Assembly: GCA_033763775.1 (NCBI GenBank)
Contig: JANRJW010000001.1
Coordinates: forward strand, 1 to 41,584
Reading direction: 5' to 3'
Source: JAJTHB01 sp033763775
GTDB taxonomy: Bacteria; Pseudomonadota; Alphaproteobacteria; Rickettsiales; SXRF01
DNA: 41,584 nt
Both the position numbers and the translations under genes were made by a program. Positions within the stretch are counted from its first letter, which is position 1, and each line of letters starts with the position of its first letter. Below are positions 40,075 through 41,584 of the stretch, piece by piece. Under the pieces are notes generated by a model, which did not search any database, was not told where the DNA came from, and saw only the letters and a list, made by a program, of their open reading frames with translations.

Positions 40075-40479
40075 ATGAACCACTACCTGAACGTCTTTTT
40101 CGAAGCTTTTCACACAGCCACCATCATTCCGTTTTCATCGGAAGCAACGATGGCAGCGATGAAAGCGTTTGGCGGCTTTAACATACCAGCCGCCATCGTG
40201 CTTGCAATCGCGGGCGGGGTGTTGGGGCAGATGTTTAACTGGTGGCTGGGCACATTTCTTGCCAGCAAACGTCCGTCCAATGGCTGGAATATTCCAGATA
40301 GCTTCTATGATAAAGCGCGCCATATTTTCAATACATATCTGGTGTTCTTACTGGTTCTCAGCTGGGTCACACTCGGCAACTTTTTCACGCTGGCGGCCGG
40401 TTTTCTCGGCGCCAAACCAAAGATGGTCTTCCCACTCGTGCTGATTGGCTACGTGCTGCACTACGCAGTGCTGGCCTGA
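40075..40479 (+). CDS. YqaA/DedA-like membrane protein
   Basis: The 134-aa protein has three to four TM helices and the YqaA-family start: FEAFHTATIIPFSSEATMAAM (first helix region with the Pro-x-Ser-Ser-Glu motif) and then VLAIAGGVLGQMFNWWLGTFLA, matching the N(Y/W)WLGR-type motif of SNARE-associated DedA-like proteins. These are thought to act in lipid transport or membrane homeostasis. The short central loop and the helix VLSWVTLGNFFTLAAGFLGA complete the small form. No good ribosome site is visible; an inverted repeat ends 6 bp before the ATG. Confidence 0.75.
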   Translation: MNHYLNVFFEAFHTATIIPFSSEATMAAMKAFGGFNIPAAIVLAIAGGVLGQMFNWWLGTFLASKRPSNGWNIPDSFYDKARHIFNTYLVFLLVLSWVTLGNFFTLAAGFLGAKPKMVFPLVLIGYVLHYAVLA

Positions 40480-40480
40480 T

Positions 40481-40846
40481 TTACTTGACGATTTGGAGCT
40501 TTGGTTTTGTTGGCAGGGATAGTTTTTGCAGAACTATTTCAAGCAGGCCAGTCAAGCGATTAAAATCATCGCTGCCAATATATTCCAAATCAAAGCTGAT
40601 CTGTAGGTAGGTTCTGAGCACTTCAATTTTGCCCAATGCTTCAGCGCAGTGATAATCGCTATCACCTGCATTCAGCTGAGCAATGGCAAGCATCATGACC
40701 GATTTTTGAATCGTCATGACTGCTTCGCGCATCATCGGCACCATGACCATCTCTTCATGGCTCGGCAGAAAGCGAGTGAGCTGAGCGATGGATTCTACCA
40801 GCTGCTGAGTGGTTTCAACTGCTTCTTGATGCCGATTGGCTTGCAT
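40481..40846 (-). CDS. Hypothetical helical protein, possible four-helix bundle
   Basis: The 121-aa protein is almost entirely helical by inspection. Its last third (EALGKIEVLRTYLQISFDLE then YIGSDDFNRLTGLLEIVLQK) resembles the 23S-intervening-sequence/Avd four-helix-bundle family, with the E..L..L..A pattern and a conserved acidic turn. No reverse transcriptase or variable repeat is nearby, so a diversity-generating role is not supported. The ATG lies 14 bases after the T run of a strong terminator on the same strand, with GGGG as the only ribosome-site candidate. By eye its GC content is lower than that of neighbouring genes. Confidence 0.55.
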   Translation of the reverse strand: MQANRHQEAVETTQQLVESIAQLTRFLPSHEEMVMVPMMREAVMTIQKSVMMLAIAQLNAGDSDYHCAEALGKIEVLRTYLQISFDLEYIGSDDFNRLTGLLEIVLQKLSLPTKPKLQIVK

Positions 40847-40858
40847 TTTTACCCCATG

Positions 40859-40889
40859 AAAAAAACGGCAGTGCTTTAAAGCACTGCCG
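40859..40889 (-). terminator. Rho-independent terminator downstream of hppA
   Basis: On the minus strand a perfect 10-bp stem, CGGCAGTGCT pairing with AGCACTGCCG around TTAA, is followed directly by seven T. It lies 115 bp after the hppA stop and 14 bp before the start of the helical orphan gene. Confidence 0.85.
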
Positions 40890-40920
40890 CCAAAATTCTA
40901 TCTGCTTTTTTGTGGTGTGA

Positions 40921-40988
40921 GCGCAGCAGCGCGAACCAGTCATGAACCCGCGAAGCGGCGACCCATGGGGTGGTCAGCAGACCACCCC
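40921..40988. repeat. Hairpin cluster after hppA with AGCA loops
   Basis: Three hairpins occur in 68 bp. GCGC-AGCA-GCGC is at 40921-40932, CCGC-GAA-GCGG at 40948-40958, and the 9-bp stem GGGGTGGTC-AGCA-GACCACCCC at 40967-40988. The AGCA loops match those of the elements around the pnt operon (AGCA or AGTA in the same orientation as the copy after pntB). They would lie in the 3' untranslated region of hppA. Confidence 0.7.
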
Positions 40989-41003
40989 GGGGTCAATTCA
41001 AGC

Positions 41004-41584
41004 CTAATGCGCGAGCAGTGCGAGGAGCAAAATCGCCACAATATTGGCAATCTTGATCATCGGGTTCACGGCAGGGCCGGCAGTGTCCTTGTAGGGATCA
41101 CCCACGGTATCGCCGGTGACGGCTGCTTTGTGAGCTTCCGAACCTTTGCCGCCATGATGGCCTTCTTCGATATACTTCTTCGCATTATCCCATGCACCGC
41201 CGCCTGCCGTCATCGAAATGGCGACAAACAGACCCGTCACGATAATACCCAGCAACATCGCGCCGACCGCAGCGAACGCTTCGGCCTGGCCCGCAATCGC
41301 ATTGATCGCGAAATACAGCACCACAGGCGCTGCAACTGGCAGAAGCGATGGTACGATCATTTCACGAATCGCAGCCTTGGTAAGCATGTCCACCGCGCGG
41401 GAATAATCCGGCTTGGCAGTGCCTTCCATGATGCCCTTGATTTCGCGGAACTGGCGACGCACTTCTTCCACGACGGAGCCGGCACAGCGACCCACTGCTT
41501 CCATTGCCATGGCACCGAAGAGGTAAGGAATCAGGCCACCGACGAAGAGACCGATGATGACGGCGGGATTCTGCAGATCGAAAG
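41004..41584 (-). CDS. hppA: Membrane-bound proton-pumping pyrophosphatase (5' end outside window)
   Basis: HppA hydrolyses pyrophosphate and pumps protons across the inner membrane. The 193 codons visible are the C-terminal part and run off the window's right edge. They include the TM segment VIIGLFVGGLIPYLFGAMAM, VRRQFREIKGIMEG, the helix with AIREMIVPSLLPVAAPVVLY, the conserved active-site region MTAGGGAWDNAKKYIEEG, and the signature TGDTVGDPYKDTAGPAVNP. A final helix ends ILLLALLAH. Whether it is the K+-dependent or -independent type depends on a residue outside the window. Downstream lie AGCA-loop hairpins and a strong terminator. Confidence 0.96.
   Translation of the reverse strand, partial: FDLQNPAVIIGLFVGGLIPYLFGAMAMEAVGRCAGSVVEEVRRQFREIKGIMEGTAKPDYSRAVDMLTKAAIREMIVPSLLPVAAPVVLYFAINAIAGQAEAFAAVGAMLLGIIVTGLFVAISMTAGGGAWDNAKKYIEEGHHGGKGSEAHKAAVTGDTVGDPYKDTAGPAVNPMIKIANIVAILLLALLAH

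Overview
The window is a gene-dense stretch of an alphaproteobacterial chromosome (the assignment is an inference). The evidence is a flagellar run in alphaproteobacterial order (fliF-fliG-fliH-fliN-flbD-flhA-flhF-flhG), a FlbD-type sigma-54 activator, a SCO-like protein, a three-subunit pntAA/AB/B transhydrogenase and a membrane pyrophosphatase. The organism looks like a flagellated, respiring cell with a largely free-living gene set; I cannot name a genus. No rRNA, CRISPR array, integrase or transposase is present.

Layout. 1-6.2 kb: the 3' part of mfd, an orphan gene facing it, parE and a small orphan gene. 6.2-8.8 kb: a sugar-nucleotidyltransferase on the minus strand, then an M17 aminopeptidase overlapping a MarR-type regulator. 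8.8-10.8 kb: a minus-strand cassette of a SCO-like protein, a His-rich membrane protein and a small His/Cys-containing membrane protein. 11.0-21.8 kb: the flagellar operon (MS ring, C ring, export gate, FlhF/FlhG number and position control, a FliK-like protein), followed on the same strand by a long-chain polyprenyl diphosphate synthase and a Cys-rich lipoprotein. 23.2-26.4 kb, minus strand: tRNA-Pro(CGG), a PAS-GGDEF diguanylate cyclase and htpG, the last divergent from an exported ankyrin protein. 27.6-32.4 kb: a tightly overlapping minus-strand lipid operon (Ntn-hydrolase, DgkA, LplT-like MFS, Aas-like acyltransferase/acyl-ACP synthetase). 32.4-34.7 kb: folE, argE and apaG. 34.7-38.7 kb: an orphan gene and the pnt operon, in a cluster of structured repeats. 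38.7-41.6 kb: xseB-ispA, a YqaA/DedA-like membrane protein, an orphan four-helix-type protein and the 3' part of hppA.

The most unusual content is a family of short composite repeats bounded by GTCAT...ATGAC. Two copies of about 115 bp lie in opposite orientation on either side of the pnt operon. They share a three-hairpin plan, their stems differ while staying paired, and their loops are nearly constant (TRCT on one strand). One copy has rewritten the end of pntB and is flanked by a perfect 17-bp direct repeat. A third, sequence-divergent member is flanked by a direct repeat of about 30 bp. A related 63-bp palindromic element sits in frame inside mfd and adds 21 residues to the protein. Similar AGYA-loop hairpins lie just past hppA. 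A second point of interest is the lipid operon, which couples an acid-ceramidase/NAAA-like amidase to lysophospholipid salvage.
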